Source: SIG622 sp045600125 (GTDB lineage: Bacteria; Bacillota; Clostridia; Oscillospirales; CAG-382). From it: DNA of 64,000 nucleotides. A program made the translations under genes and the position numbers. Of the stretch, positions 8,486 through 17,024 are shown piece by piece. The notes under the pieces were generated by a model. That model did no database searches. It had not been told where the DNA came from and saw only the letters and a list, made by a program, of their open reading frames with translations. Location: assembly GCA_045600125.1 (NCBI GenBank), contig JAZRXH010000105.1, forward strand, positions 1-64,000. The letters run 5' to 3'. Position 1 is the first letter of the stretch. Every line of letters starts with the position of its first letter.

Positions 8486-8530
8486 GGAGTGTGGAGTGTG
8501 GAGTTGAGCGGGATTCGGGATTCGGGATTC
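8486..8530. repeat. Two adjacent heptamer tandem repeats
   Basis: GGAGTGT, GGAGTGT and GGAGTTG (8486-8506) are followed after 3 nt by three exact GGGATTC units (8510-8530). Both arrays have a 7-bp period and three copies, like the one at 604-624. They lie just after the metallophosphoesterase stop. Confidence 0.8.
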
Positions 8531-8653
8531 GCAATCAGACACCACATAATGAATGATCGGAAAACTTCAAACCGACCACTGACTGCTAAATGAAGCACCG
8601 GGCATCGGTTCTTTCCGGTGTCCGGTCTTTCCGCAGAAATGATATGAAATGAT

Positions 8654-9334
8654 ATGAAAAAGAAAACCGAGTTTCTCACAGGGCTTTCCCTCGCCCTTTT
8701 GGCAATCCTTATCGTCTTTCTGACCGAGCAGTTTCTGAAGCCTCCCTACGCTGTCAAAAGCGCCGTGAAGGTTTTCTGCTTTATGGGCGCCATGTTACTG
8801 TACTGCAAGCTCACAAACCGGAAATTTTGCGACGCAGTGAATTTTCACAGAATAAAGAACGCCCGTCCGATCCTTGTCTGCATGCTGTTCTTCTTTGCGG
8901 GAACGGCGGCGGCGTTCCTTCTCTTCCGGGGCTTTCTCGATCTTGACGGCATCCGCCGGAGCCTTATGGTCAAGGAAGGCCTTACGAAGCGCAACTGCAT
9001 CTTCGTCTTTCTTTATATCATCCTGTGTAACTCTTTTCTGGAAGAGAGCTTTTTCCGTGGCTTTGTCACGGGGCTCTTCAAAGACTTCAGGAATAAGAAG
9101 GTGGGCAGGATCGTCAGCGCCGTGCTGTTCTCGCTCTACCATATCGGCATTTTCGCTGCCTGGTTCAGTCCCTTCATCTTTCTTCTCTGCATCGTGGGGC
9201 TTGCCCTTGTGGGACTGTTTTTGCAATGGCTTTCCGAAAGGCACGGTAGCATCCTTGCAAGCACTGTCACCCACGCCTGCGCCAACGTCGCCATCGACAT
9301 CATCGGGGCGCTTCTCATCTTCGAGGTCCTCTGA
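8654..9334 (+). CDS. CPBP-family intramembrane glutamic endopeptidase
   Basis: The 226-residue polytopic membrane protein has about seven hydrophobic segments. It carries the CPBP/Abi motifs EESFFRGF (E130, E131, R135), LYHIGIF (His about 166) and HACANVAID (His about 207), the Rce1-like catalytic residues. Relatives process peptides or protect against bacteriocins. The substrate is unknown. The sequence before the ATG, a near-duplication of GATATGAAAT, contains no good Shine-Dalgarno, so the start is less certain. A strong bidirectional terminator follows. Confidence 0.9.
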   Translation: MKKKTEFLTGLSLALLAILIVFLTEQFLKPPYAVKSAVKVFCFMGAMLLYCKLTNRKFCDAVNFHRIKNARPILVCMLFFFAGTAAAFLLFRGFLDLDGIRRSLMVKEGLTKRNCIFVFLYIILCNSFLEESFFRGFVTGLFKDFRNKKVGRIVSAVLFSLYHIGIFAAWFSPFIFLLCIVGLALVGLFLQWLSERHGSILASTVTHACANVAIDIIGALLIFEVL

Positions 9335-9364
9335 TAATGCTTTTTTGAATAAAACCGTGTAAAA

Positions 9365-9397
9365 ATCTCCGACGAAGGAGCTTCCTTCGTCGGAGAT
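9365..9397. terminator. Bidirectional terminator between CPBP gene and rpiB
   Basis: A 15-bp perfect stem (9365-9379 with 9383-9397) with a 3-nt loop has T-rich sequence on both outer flanks. It serves the two convergent genes. Confidence 0.9.
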
Positions 9398-9421
9398 CTT
9401 TCTTTGCTTCATTTTACGCCT

Positions 9422-9865
9422 TTAGTTTCTCTTTTCGATGTCGTTTATGATATCGACTCTTCTCTGATGTCTTCCGCCCTCGAACTCGGCTTCGAGGAAG
9501 TTGTCAAGGCACATCTTGGCAAGCTCGGGACCTACCACTCTTGCGCCCATGCAGAGGACGTTGGCGTCGTTGTGCTGTCTTGTGAGCCTTGCGCTGAAGG
9601 GCTCGCTGACGGCGGCGGCACGGATGCCGTTCACCTTGTTCGCCGACATGGACATACCGATACCGGTACCGCAGATGAGAACGCCGAGACACTTTTCCTC
9701 GAGCACACGGTGACAGAGCTCCTCGGCGGCTACGGGGTAGTCGATCTTCTCGCCGGCATGGATACCGATATCCACGCCCTCAAAGCCTTCCTTTTCATTG
9801 GTGTATGCGCAGAGCTCGTCCTTCAGCTCGATGCCCGCATGATCGCAGGCGAAAAATACTTTCAT
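9422..9865 (-). CDS. rpiB: Ribose-5-phosphate isomerase B
   Basis: The 147-residue protein interconverts ribose 5-phosphate and ribulose 5-phosphate, or allose 6-phosphate in some relatives. It contains the LacAB/RpiB signatures FFACDHAGIELK at the N-terminus, LICGTGIGMSMSANK (catalytic Cys region) and RQHNDANVLCMGARVVG (His region). GAAAGGAATAG precedes ATG 9865, and the length is normal for the family. It is last in the minus-strand series that begins with the RodA/FtsW gene. Confidence 0.95.
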   Translation of the reverse strand: MKVFFACDHAGIELKDELCAYTNEKEGFEGVDIGIHAGEKIDYPVAAEELCHRVLEEKCLGVLICGTGIGMSMSANKVNGIRAAAVSEPFSARLTRQHNDANVLCMGARVVGPELAKMCLDNFLEAEFEGGRHQRRVDIINDIEKRN

Positions 9866-9948
9866 GGTTCTATTCCTTTCTTTTTTGAATTTGATATGCA
9901 TTTGATATGTTTTATATTTCTGCGGCAGATGTGCCGCAAAAAAGACGG

Positions 9949-10776
9949 TTATTCTTCGGCTCCGTCCGCAGAAGGCTTCTCCGTTTCCGCCCTGCTTTCC
10001 TCTGCGTCTTCCTCTTCATTCTCCTCTTCCCTGAAAGGGTCGGGACTCCCGGAGAGGAATTCGGTATTTTCTTCGTCGTCATTGTCATCCGGCGAAACGA
10101 CCTTCACCCCGTCGGTCTCCATATCCACCATGCTGTCGAAGGTAAGCTGATTCTCGGACATTCCGGAGGCGGCGAGCATTCCCAGCTCGCCCTTGCCGAG
10201 AAGAGCGTCGATGCCCTCCACGTCGGGAGCGGGTCCCAGCTCCTCCACCGAGGAAAGCCCGAAGGTACGAAGGAACACGGGAGTCGTGGCATACAGCACC
10301 GGTCTTCCGGGAGCGTCCAGTCTTCCGCACTCCTCGATGAGCCCTTTTTCGGCAAGCGTTGCCACCACCGACGGGGATTCCACCCCTCTCACCTTCTCCA
10401 CAAAGGCTCTTGTGGTGGGCTGATTGTATGCGATGATGGCGAGCACCTCCAACGCCGCCTTGGAAAGAGGCTGATTCTTTCGGATCTCGAGGGCACGGCG
10501 CACCACGTCGGCATAGACGCCCTTCGTGCAGAACTGGGCGTATTTGTCCATGACCACAAGCTCGATGGCGCCGGACGCCCTGTCGTATTTCTCCTTCAGG
10601 TTCTGCAGTATGTACGGAATGTGCTTTTCCTCGGCGACGATCGCCTCTGCCAGCTTATCGAAAGCCATGGCGCTTCCGCAGGCGAAAAGAGCCGCCTCGG
10701 CGCATCCGGTAAAATACTCTAAGTCAAAATCGAGGGCGAGCTGTACGCCGTCTATTCTGTTTTTTTCTTCACGCAT
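9949..10776 (-). CDS. scpB: Segregation and condensation protein B
   Basis: The 275-residue protein has the paired winged-helix core of ScpB, with KAALEVLAIIAYNQPTTRAFVEKVRGVES and GRPVLYATTPVFLRTFGLSSVEELG. It joins ScpA and SMC in the bacterial condensin that organises the chromosome. The last 60 or so residues are a highly acidic, probably disordered tail (runs of E and D), longer than in Bacillus ScpB. AAAGGGAG precedes the ATG. It lies 36 nt after scpA, the conserved order. Confidence 0.95.
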   Translation of the reverse strand: MREEKNRIDGVQLALDFDLEYFTGCAEAALFACGSAMAFDKLAEAIVAEEKHIPYILQNLKEKYDRASGAIELVVMDKYAQFCTKGVYADVVRRALEIRKNQPLSKAALEVLAIIAYNQPTTRAFVEKVRGVESPSVVATLAEKGLIEECGRLDAPGRPVLYATTPVFLRTFGLSSVEELGPAPDVEGIDALLGKGELGMLAASGMSENQLTFDSMVDMETDGVKVVSPDDNDDEENTEFLSGSPDPFREEENEEEDAEESRAETEKPSADGAEE

Positions 10777-10812
10777 GGGAAGTTCTCCCTTTCTGATAAT
10801 TCTGATAAGGCG

Positions 10813-11685
10813 CTATATTCCGTCCGCTTCAAACTCGGACACGGAATCCTCGGTGGTAATATTCAGCGGTTCATCGCCCGCTTCCTCGTTGTACTCGATG
10901 TCGCAGTCGGCGTAGTCCTCTTCCTTCAGGTACAGCACGGTGACCCGCCTTCCCTTGATGAGCTCGAGAAGAGCGAGAAACGTCGCTACCAGCTCGTGCT
11001 TTGTTTCCGCCGTAAGGAATACGCTGCCCAGCGTCGTGCGCTTCACCTTCCGCAGCACCTCGGTCACGTCCCGTATCTTCTCGGTGACGCTGACCTGCCT
11101 TGTGGCGCTGATCAGCTCGTCGATAGGCTCCTCGGCGGGCGGAAGAAGCTCGTTCTCAAGCCGTCTTGTGAAGACCCGTATGAACGCCTCCCGCAGTATC
11201 TGCAGATCGTGGGTAAGGCTGTACTCCGGCTCCTCCTCGATCTTTTCCGGGGGTTTTTCATAGCGTCCCATATAGGTCAGTTCCCGGTCGTGAAGCTCGG
11301 CGGCGGTCTCCTTCGCCTTCTGATACTCGAGAAGCATATCCACCAGCTCCTGCCTCGGGTCTTCCTCCTCCTCATCCTCTTTCGGCGGAAGGAGCATCCG
11401 GGATTTGATGACCATCAGCTGTGCCGCCATGACGATAAAGGAGGAGGCTACCTCCATGTCGAAGCTTTCCATTTTGGCGATATAGTCCATATACTGCTCG
11501 AAGATGAGCTGGATCGGGATATCGTATATATTGACTTTGTTTTTGGCAATCAGGGCAAGAAGAAGGTCAAGCGGTCCCTCGAACACCTCCTCGAGGCTGA
11601 AGGTCAGCCCCTCCTCCTCGGTAAGGATTTCCAGTGTTTCCACCGCTTCGGCTCTTTCTTCGCCCTGCTTTTTGTCTTTCGGCAT
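10813..11685 (-). CDS. scpA: Segregation and condensation protein A
   Basis: The 290-residue protein is the SMC-bridging kleisin. It has the N-terminal FEGPLDLLLALIAKNKVNIYDIPI signature, a middle stretch rich in Glu (about 105-160) and a C-terminal winged helix ending with RRVTVLYLKEEDY. ATG 11685, preceded by GAGAGG, was chosen over an in-frame GTG four codons upstream. scpA and scpB are adjacent and downstream of a site-2 protease gene, a standard Bacillota arrangement. Confidence 0.95.
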   Translation of the reverse strand: MPKDKKQGEERAEAVETLEILTEEEGLTFSLEEVFEGPLDLLLALIAKNKVNIYDIPIQLIFEQYMDYIAKMESFDMEVASSFIVMAAQLMVIKSRMLLPPKEDEEEEDPRQELVDMLLEYQKAKETAAELHDRELTYMGRYEKPPEKIEEEPEYSLTHDLQILREAFIRVFTRRLENELLPPAEEPIDELISATRQVSVTEKIRDVTEVLRKVKRTTLGSVFLTAETKHELVATFLALLELIKGRRVTVLYLKEEDYADCDIEYNEEAGDEPLNITTEDSVSEFEADGI

Positions 11686-11772
11686 ACTACCTCTCACTTT
11701 CCGGATGCGATCCGGCTGTTTTCTTCTTTCAAAGGCAAATTTTCCGCATAGGCTCTGCTATTTGATTTCCGA

Positions 11773-12468
11773 TCATAGGAACGGGATCAGCGACACGAGC
11801 TTATCCATCCCCGTAAGGATGATGCTCCGCAGAAAATACAGCGGCGTATCGAGAACGCCTCTCCAGATGAGAATGAAAATGATGATCTGAATATACCGCT
11901 CATACCGGAAGAACCACATCTGCGCCTTGGCGGGCAGAAAAATGGTGAGGATCCTCGAACCGTCCAGCGGCGGGATCGGGATCAGATTGAAAACGCCGAG
12001 ACCCACGTTCAGAGCGGCAAAATAGCTGAAGAACGTATACGTCAGCTCTATATACACATTGAAAACCCGCATGGAAGCGGCTATGGCAAAAACGATATGC
12101 ATTCCGAGAACGCCGATAAGAGCCAGAAGGAAGTTGGAGAGAGGTCCTGCCAGCGACACGATGACAAGTCCCTTCTTATAACTCACCTTATCGAAATTCC
12201 GGGGGTTTATCGGCACCGGCTTTGCATAACCGAAGCCCACGAGAAGGAGCATCAGGGTTCCGACAGGATCGAGATGACGGAGCGGGTTCAGCGTCAGTCT
12301 TCCCGCCATGAGCGCCGTTTTGTCGCCGATGGCAAGTGCGGCTCTGCCGTGGGAATATTCATGCACGGTAAGGGATATGAGCAGCACCGGGATGAGCAGA
12401 AGCATCTCTACGATGGCGAGCCTCGGGTCGAGTCCGTTCCGTACGCTTGCAATAATATCGAATATCAT
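11773..12468 (-). CDS. Site-2 protease family membrane metallopeptidase (M50)
   Basis: The 231-residue polytopic membrane protein has the zinc motif HEYSHG (residues about 36-41) in an early transmembrane segment and the second M50 motif NLIPIPPLDGSRIL near residue 160. It lacks the PDZ domain of RseP, so it belongs to the compact YwhC-like group encoded beside scpA in many Bacillota. The substrate is unknown. AAAAAGGAGAACCT precedes the ATG. Confidence 0.92.
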   Translation of the reverse strand: MIFDIIASVRNGLDPRLAIVEMLLLIPVLLISLTVHEYSHGRAALAIGDKTALMAGRLTLNPLRHLDPVGTLMLLLVGFGYAKPVPINPRNFDKVSYKKGLVIVSLAGPLSNFLLALIGVLGMHIVFAIAASMRVFNVYIELTYTFFSYFAALNVGLGVFNLIPIPPLDGSRILTIFLPAKAQMWFFRYERYIQIIIFILIWRGVLDTPLYFLRSIILTGMDKLVSLIPFL

Positions 12469-12490
12469 AGGTTCTCCTTTTTACTTAACG

Positions 12491-13669
12491 TCAGTGTTTC
12501 GTTCCGGTATAATCGCGGTCTACCGTGACGACGGTAAAGTATTTTTCATTGATGGCTTCGGCTTTTTCCTGAATGCTCCTCTTTATTTCCTCCTCCGTCA
12601 TTCTGAAGGAATAGGGCACACAGACGTCGAAGATGAGATTGGTGTGAGTCGTACCGAAGACGGCACGAAAATCGTGGAGCGTCATGTCCGGGCAGATTTC
12701 CCTTACGGATTCCCGCATCTTTTCTCTTGCGGTATTCAGCTCCTCGCTGTCGGTAATGACCGGATCCATGTGGATCACAAGGACGATGCCGGTGTCCTTT
12801 AAGAAATCCCTCTCAATAACGTCGATACCGTCGTGGATCTCGAGGATATCCCCCTTCGCATCCACCTCGGCATGGACCGAAGCATAGCACTTGCCTTCCC
12901 CGTAGGAATGAACGGCAAGGTCATGGATACCGAGCACCAGCGGATATTCCGAAAGCTTTGCGGCTATTCTGTCCACCAGCTCCGCATCCGGCGCACTGCC
13001 GATAAGAGGACGTGCCGTTTCTGCGATGAGCTTCACGCCGGAATAGAGGATGAACAGCGACACGGCGATACCGATATAGCCGTCCAGAACAACGCCGGAA
13101 AAGAAGGTAACGACCGTTCCGATAAGCACCGCCAGAGTGGACAGCGAGTCGTTGAAGCTGTCCGCAAAAGCGGCGGAAAGGGTCTCGGAGCGGATGGTCT
13201 TTCCCACCTTCTTATAGAACAGCCCCTGATACAGCTTCATAAAAATCGAAAGGACGAGCACGGCAATGGTCACAACGCTGAAGTCCGGGGTCTCCGGGTG
13301 TATCAGCTTATCCGCCGAGCTTTTCAGAAGCTCGAAGCCCACCAGAAGGATGATCACCGAGATCCCGAGCCCGGTCAGGTACTCAAATCTTGCGTGACCG
13401 TAGGGGTGTTCGTCGTCGGCTGGCTTGGAAGCGATCCGGAAGCCCACGATCGTCAGGATCGAAGCGCCGGAATCCGACAGGTTATTGATGGCGTCCGCCA
13501 CCACCGAAACGGCGCCTGCCGCAAGCCCCACCGCTATTTTCATGGCAAAAAGAAGGAGGTTCGTGAAGATGCCGAAGGCTCCCGCAAAGGTACCGTAGCG
13601 TTCCCGCACGATCGGGTCGCCGGTCTCCTTCCAGTTCTTCACAAAGGTCCGGATAAGAAAGCTATACAT
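12491..13669 (-). CDS. Cation diffusion facilitator family transporter
   Basis: The 392-residue protein has about six N-terminal transmembrane helices and a cytosolic C-terminal ferredoxin-like domain (about 215-392). Metal-site regions DAINNLSD (59-66) and DSFNDSLS, and HPYGHARFE between helices, are characteristic of CDF proton/metal(II) antiporters exporting zinc, iron or manganese. The C-terminal region is longer than the usual 300-residue members, with an extra segment after residue 300. CGGAGATT precedes the ATG. It lies 22 nt upstream of the site-2 protease gene. Confidence 0.92.
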   Translation of the reverse strand: MYSFLIRTFVKNWKETGDPIVRERYGTFAGAFGIFTNLLLFAMKIAVGLAAGAVSVVADAINNLSDSGASILTIVGFRIASKPADDEHPYGHARFEYLTGLGISVIILLVGFELLKSSADKLIHPETPDFSVVTIAVLVLSIFMKLYQGLFYKKVGKTIRSETLSAAFADSFNDSLSTLAVLIGTVVTFFSGVVLDGYIGIAVSLFILYSGVKLIAETARPLIGSAPDAELVDRIAAKLSEYPLVLGIHDLAVHSYGEGKCYASVHAEVDAKGDILEIHDGIDVIERDFLKDTGIVLVIHMDPVITDSEELNTAREKMRESVREICPDMTLHDFRAVFGTTHTNLIFDVCVPYSFRMTEEEIKRSIQEKAEAINEKYFTVVTVDRDYTGTKH

Positions 13670-13700
13670 AATAAATCTCCGATAATCTTCGTTTACGGCG

Positions 13701-14693
13701 TTACGCCATTCGTTCCAGCATTCCGAGGCTGACCTCGTAGAGATTCGGCTCGCCTTTTTCGTATCGGTCGTATTCGTCGATCATGTACTCCGCCATACGG
13801 ACGACCTCCTGCCCTGCGCTTCCCGCAATATGGGGCGTGAGGATCACATTGTCCATGGAATAAAAAGGGTGTCCTTTTTCCGGGGGCTCCGGGAAGGTCA
13901 CGTCGAGAACGGCACAGCGGTCGGGACAGTCCCGAAGCGCCTTCACAAGGTCCTCTTCGACTACCTGACGGCCTCTTCCGGTATTGATGAACACGGCGTT
14001 CTCCCGCATTCTGTCAAAATATTTTCCGCACAGCATGCCCGCCGTGGCGTCGTTATTGGCAAGGTGATTCGAGATGACCTGACATTCCGAGAATATCTCC
14101 TCAAGAGTCGCCATGCGGATAGCGTGCGCCTTTATGTATTCCTCCGGAAGGAAGGGGTCAAAGACGAGCACGTCGAGCTTATACGCCCGAAGGCGCTCGA
14201 TGACCATCCTGCCGATCATTCCCGCTCCGATGATGCCGACCTTCGCTCCGTAGTTCCCTTCAAAGAGACCAAAGTGACGTGCCGCTTCTCCCCTGTCCTT
14301 TTTCGCACGGAAGGAAGAGCCGAAAAAGCCCTTGTTCGCAAGGACGATCTGTGCTGCGGCATACTCGGCTACCGGCACGGCATTGGCTCCCCAGGCGGAG
14401 AAGACCTTTATCCCGCAGGATAAGAATTCCCGTGCAAAGCCCTGCACCGACCCTGCGGCATAAAAGACCGCTTCGAGGTGCGGAAAGGTGCTCTTTATCT
14501 CTTCCTCGGTATAGTGGGGCATTCCCCAGGTGGAAAAGACGATCCCGGCATCGCTCCTGCCGCTTTCCGAAAGAGATTTTTTCGTATATTCACCGAGAAA
14601 TTCAAAGCGTCCGGAAAGAGCCTGCCGTATGGCATCGGGAAAGACAGCGAGCGCCTTTTCGTGATTATCGGTGAGAAGAATGGCTTTTTTCAA
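13701..14693 (-). CDS. D-isomer specific 2-hydroxyacid dehydrogenase
   Basis: The 330-residue protein has the NAD-binding motif VGIIGAGMIGRMVIERL, the substrate Arg region FINTGRGRQVVEEDL, the Glu region LDVTFPEPP and the catalytic His in ILTPHIAGSAG. It should oxidise or reduce a 2-hydroxy/2-keto acid with NAD(H). Which acid is not clear from sequence. The start is TTG 14693, supported by AAAGGA 10 nt upstream and by the N-terminal MKKAILLTDN reading. It lies 31 nt upstream of the cation transporter gene. Confidence 0.92.
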   Translation of the reverse strand: MKKAILLTDNHEKALAVFPDAIRQALSGRFEFLGEYTKKSLSESGRSDAGIVFSTWGMPHYTEEEIKSTFPHLEAVFYAAGSVQGFAREFLSCGIKVFSAWGANAVPVAEYAAAQIVLANKGFFGSSFRAKKDRGEAARHFGLFEGNYGAKVGIIGAGMIGRMVIERLRAYKLDVLVFDPFLPEEYIKAHAIRMATLEEIFSECQVISNHLANNDATAGMLCGKYFDRMRENAVFINTGRGRQVVEEDLVKALRDCPDRCAVLDVTFPEPPEKGHPFYSMDNVILTPHIAGSAGQEVVRMAEYMIDEYDRYEKGEPNLYEVSLGMLERMA

Positions 14694-14726
14694 GTCGATC
14701 AGTTCCTTTGAAAGTATTATAGACTG

Positions 14727-16169
14727 TTATATGCTCCGGTAGGAGTATTTGCCGTTATTGGCAAGCACCGACATTACAAGAGACGCCGAAACGTAAAGTC
14801 CTATAAGAGAAGATGCGCCGTAGCTGATAAACGGCAGCGTAATGCCCACCACCGGCGCCATGCCGAGGCACATACCGATATTCAGGACGCACTGGAAGAT
14901 GATGAGTCCTCCGACTCCCGCACAGATATAGGCGCCCGCATAGTCCCTCGCCCTGAAGGCTCCGGTAAGGATGCGGTAAACGAGGACGATATACAGTCCG
15001 ATCAGGACGGCGGCGCCGAGGAAGCCCGCCTCCTCTGCGATCGTCGCAAAGATCATATCGGTGTGCTTGGCAAAGAGAAGGTCGGTCTGGGTGATCTTTC
15101 CCTTCATATAGCCGAAGCCCGTAAAGCCTCCGCCGGCAATGGCGCTTCTCGCCCGCAGCACCTGATGCCCCGCTCCGAGCGGATCCAGCTCCGGATTGAA
15201 CGCCGTGAGGATACGGTTTTGCCGGAAGGTGCCGATATGATTCCACACGAAGGGGAAAGCGCACACACCGAGAGCGAGCGCTCCGAAAACGAGCCGCAGG
15301 CGGATGCCCGCACAGAACAGCATAACGGCGAAAATAACGCCGAATACAAGGGCGTTGCCCACGTCGCCCTCGAGAAGGACGAGTCCGATGATACAGACGC
15401 CGTGGCAAAGCACGCCGAACAGCTTTTTGAATTCGTTCAGATGTCCCTGCACCTTATCCAGATGCCCCGCCATCGACATAATGAACAGTATCTTGGCAAA
15501 TTCCGCCGGCTGTATTTTGGTAAAGCCGAGGTCCACCCAGTTCCGGTTGGTATCTCCCGTCACGCTCTCGCCGAAGATCAGCGTAAAGACGAGAAGCCCC
15601 ACGTTCAGCCAGAATATCAGCTTATATGCTTTGATGATCTCGCCGTAATCAAAGGCGGAAAACACAAGCACAAGGAACATGCCCACCGCAAAGGAACCGA
15701 TCTGCATGATGTCGTAACGCCGAAGCCCCATCGTCCTTGTTGCGCTGTGAACAGCGAGGATCCCGATGGCCGAAACGGCAAGAAGCACCGCAAAATAGAT
15801 CCAGTCCATATTCCGGATATGCGACACGATCCGCTTCCGGAGCTCGGCGAGCACCTTTTCTCTCGGGTTCTTCGGAGCGGTAACGGGAACGGGAGCGGGG
15901 CTCAGAGCGATGCTCCGTCGGGCATGCAGCTTCTTCGAGCGCAGCGCCTGCCTGCGGTGCGAGGCGGTCTCCATGCCGAGGTTCCGGTAGAGAGCGCCGG
16001 TGACGCTTTCCGCCTCGAGCGGGGTCATCACACGCTTCGTCTTATCGCTGTCATTTTTGACGACCCGCCGCTTTTCGGTCCGCCTTCCCACAATAGAGGT
16101 GCGCATGCCGCCTTCGCTGCTGTTTTCCGTATCGGTCCCGAGCTTTACGTATCTTCTTTCGGCTTTCAT
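14727..16169 (-). CDS. RodA/FtsW-type SEDS glycosyltransferase
   Basis: The 480-residue protein polymerises lipid II into peptidoglycan with a class B PBP. SEDS signatures include GFTKIQPAEFAKI, RNWVDLG, the GYMKGKITQTDLLFAKHTDMIF loop with its catalytic Asp region, and GITLPFISYGASSLI near the end. The first 120 residues are a basic, hydrophilic cytosolic extension absent from standard RodA/FtsW (about 390-400 residues). ATG 16169 has AAAGGAGG 8 nt upstream. Details favour RodA over FtsW, but no divisome or elongasome partner is adjacent, so the symbol is left open. Confidence 0.9.
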   Translation of the reverse strand: MKAERRYVKLGTDTENSSEGGMRTSIVGRRTEKRRVVKNDSDKTKRVMTPLEAESVTGALYRNLGMETASHRRQALRSKKLHARRSIALSPAPVPVTAPKNPREKVLAELRKRIVSHIRNMDWIYFAVLLAVSAIGILAVHSATRTMGLRRYDIMQIGSFAVGMFLVLVFSAFDYGEIIKAYKLIFWLNVGLLVFTLIFGESVTGDTNRNWVDLGFTKIQPAEFAKILFIMSMAGHLDKVQGHLNEFKKLFGVLCHGVCIIGLVLLEGDVGNALVFGVIFAVMLFCAGIRLRLVFGALALGVCAFPFVWNHIGTFRQNRILTAFNPELDPLGAGHQVLRARSAIAGGGFTGFGYMKGKITQTDLLFAKHTDMIFATIAEEAGFLGAAVLIGLYIVLVYRILTGAFRARDYAGAYICAGVGGLIIFQCVLNIGMCLGMAPVVGITLPFISYGASSLIGLYVSASLVMSVLANNGKYSYRSI

Positions 16170-16231
16170 GCCCGCCCCTCCTTTCACACTGCGGCGCAAA
16201 CAAACCCGCAGTGTATCATCGTCTATTCTGT

Positions 16232-16260
16232 ATTATACACCAACGAAGTCAAAAAGTAAA
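16232..16260 (-). promoter_or_regulatory. Promoter of the RodA/FtsW gene
   Basis: On the minus strand TTTACT (16260-16255) is separated by 17 nt from TATAAT (16237-16232), 63 nt before the start codon. Confidence 0.7.
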
Positions 16261-16296
16261 TAGATAATTTGTATCTTTGAATTTACAAATCATGAC

Positions 16297-16325
16297 TTGA
16301 AAACGGCGCCGGGATGAAATAAAAT
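16297..16325 (+). promoter_or_regulatory. Promoter of the 16.4 kb membrane protein/GH16 pair
   Basis: TTGAAA (16297-16302), a 17-nt spacer and TAAAAT (16320-16325) form a near-consensus SigA promoter. The first start codon is about 50 nt downstream. Confidence 0.65.
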
Positions 16326-16376
16326 ACTTACAGACCGCTTGGCAGCAAAATACTATGCAAAGGAATGGGAAGAGTT

Positions 16377-17000
16377 ATGGACGAAGCACTCGAACCGAAA
16401 ACGATCGTGGGAAAGATCCTTCTGTGGCTTCTGTTTGCGCTGGGGATCTTCATCATCGGCTGCTTTATTTTCCGCTCGTACAAGATGAGCGACATCGACC
16501 TGTGCGACGATATTCTGTGCAGTGAAAAAACCTACGAGGCCTATGACGACGGAGATTTCCGCGTCTACACCTACGGTCTTCGCAAGCGCTTTGAAAGCAT
16601 CGAAGCCAACCAGCTGATGCAGCTGAAATTCTGCTACTACATCCCCGAAACGAAGCAGCTGCAGGTCACGCTGAAATACAACACCAGCTACGCCGACGCT
16701 CCGACAAAGGAAAAAATACCGTTTATCCTGTATCTCAGGGACGAAAAGGGAAACGTTCTGGAGGATTACTTTTACGACTGCGGCGATAAATACGGCTACG
16801 GCTACATCCGTCTCTGCTTTGAGGACGTTGAAAAGCGGGACAACTGCGAATACACGCTGTACGTGGATATGCCGGGAGAGGACGGCGAGGTGAAGAACCT
16901 TTCGCGGTTCACGCTTCTGTCCTCCACGTCGGCGTATGAGGAAACAAAGCTGAATAAAAAAATCGCCTCTGCTCTTCTTGAAAGAGAAGCGGCAAAATAA
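16377..17000 (+). CDS. Single-pass membrane protein of unknown function
   Basis: The family is not recognised. The 207-residue product has a short acidic N-terminus, one strong transmembrane helix (about residues 11-33, ILLWLLFALGIFIIGCFIF) and a 170-residue outer or cytosolic domain rich in beta-type patterns and aromatics. ATG 16377 was chosen because GGAAGAG lies just before it. An ATG four codons upstream would overlap the Shine-Dalgarno. It is followed after 24 nt by a secreted or membrane-anchored GH16 glycosidase, so a role at the cell envelope is likely. Confidence 0.75.
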   Translation: MDEALEPKTIVGKILLWLLFALGIFIIGCFIFRSYKMSDIDLCDDILCSEKTYEAYDDGDFRVYTYGLRKRFESIEANQLMQLKFCYYIPETKQLQVTLKYNTSYADAPTKEKIPFILYLRDEKGNVLEDYFYDCGDKYGYGYIRLCFEDVEKRDNCEYTLYVDMPGEDGEVKNLSRFTLLSSTSAYEETKLNKKIASALLEREAAK

Positions 17001-17024
17001 ATCTATTTTTAAGGAGAAAACACC

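Noticed and set aside
8486..8530. Short tandem repeats as a CRISPR remnant
   Set aside because: Units are only 7 bp with no spacers, and no cas gene is present.
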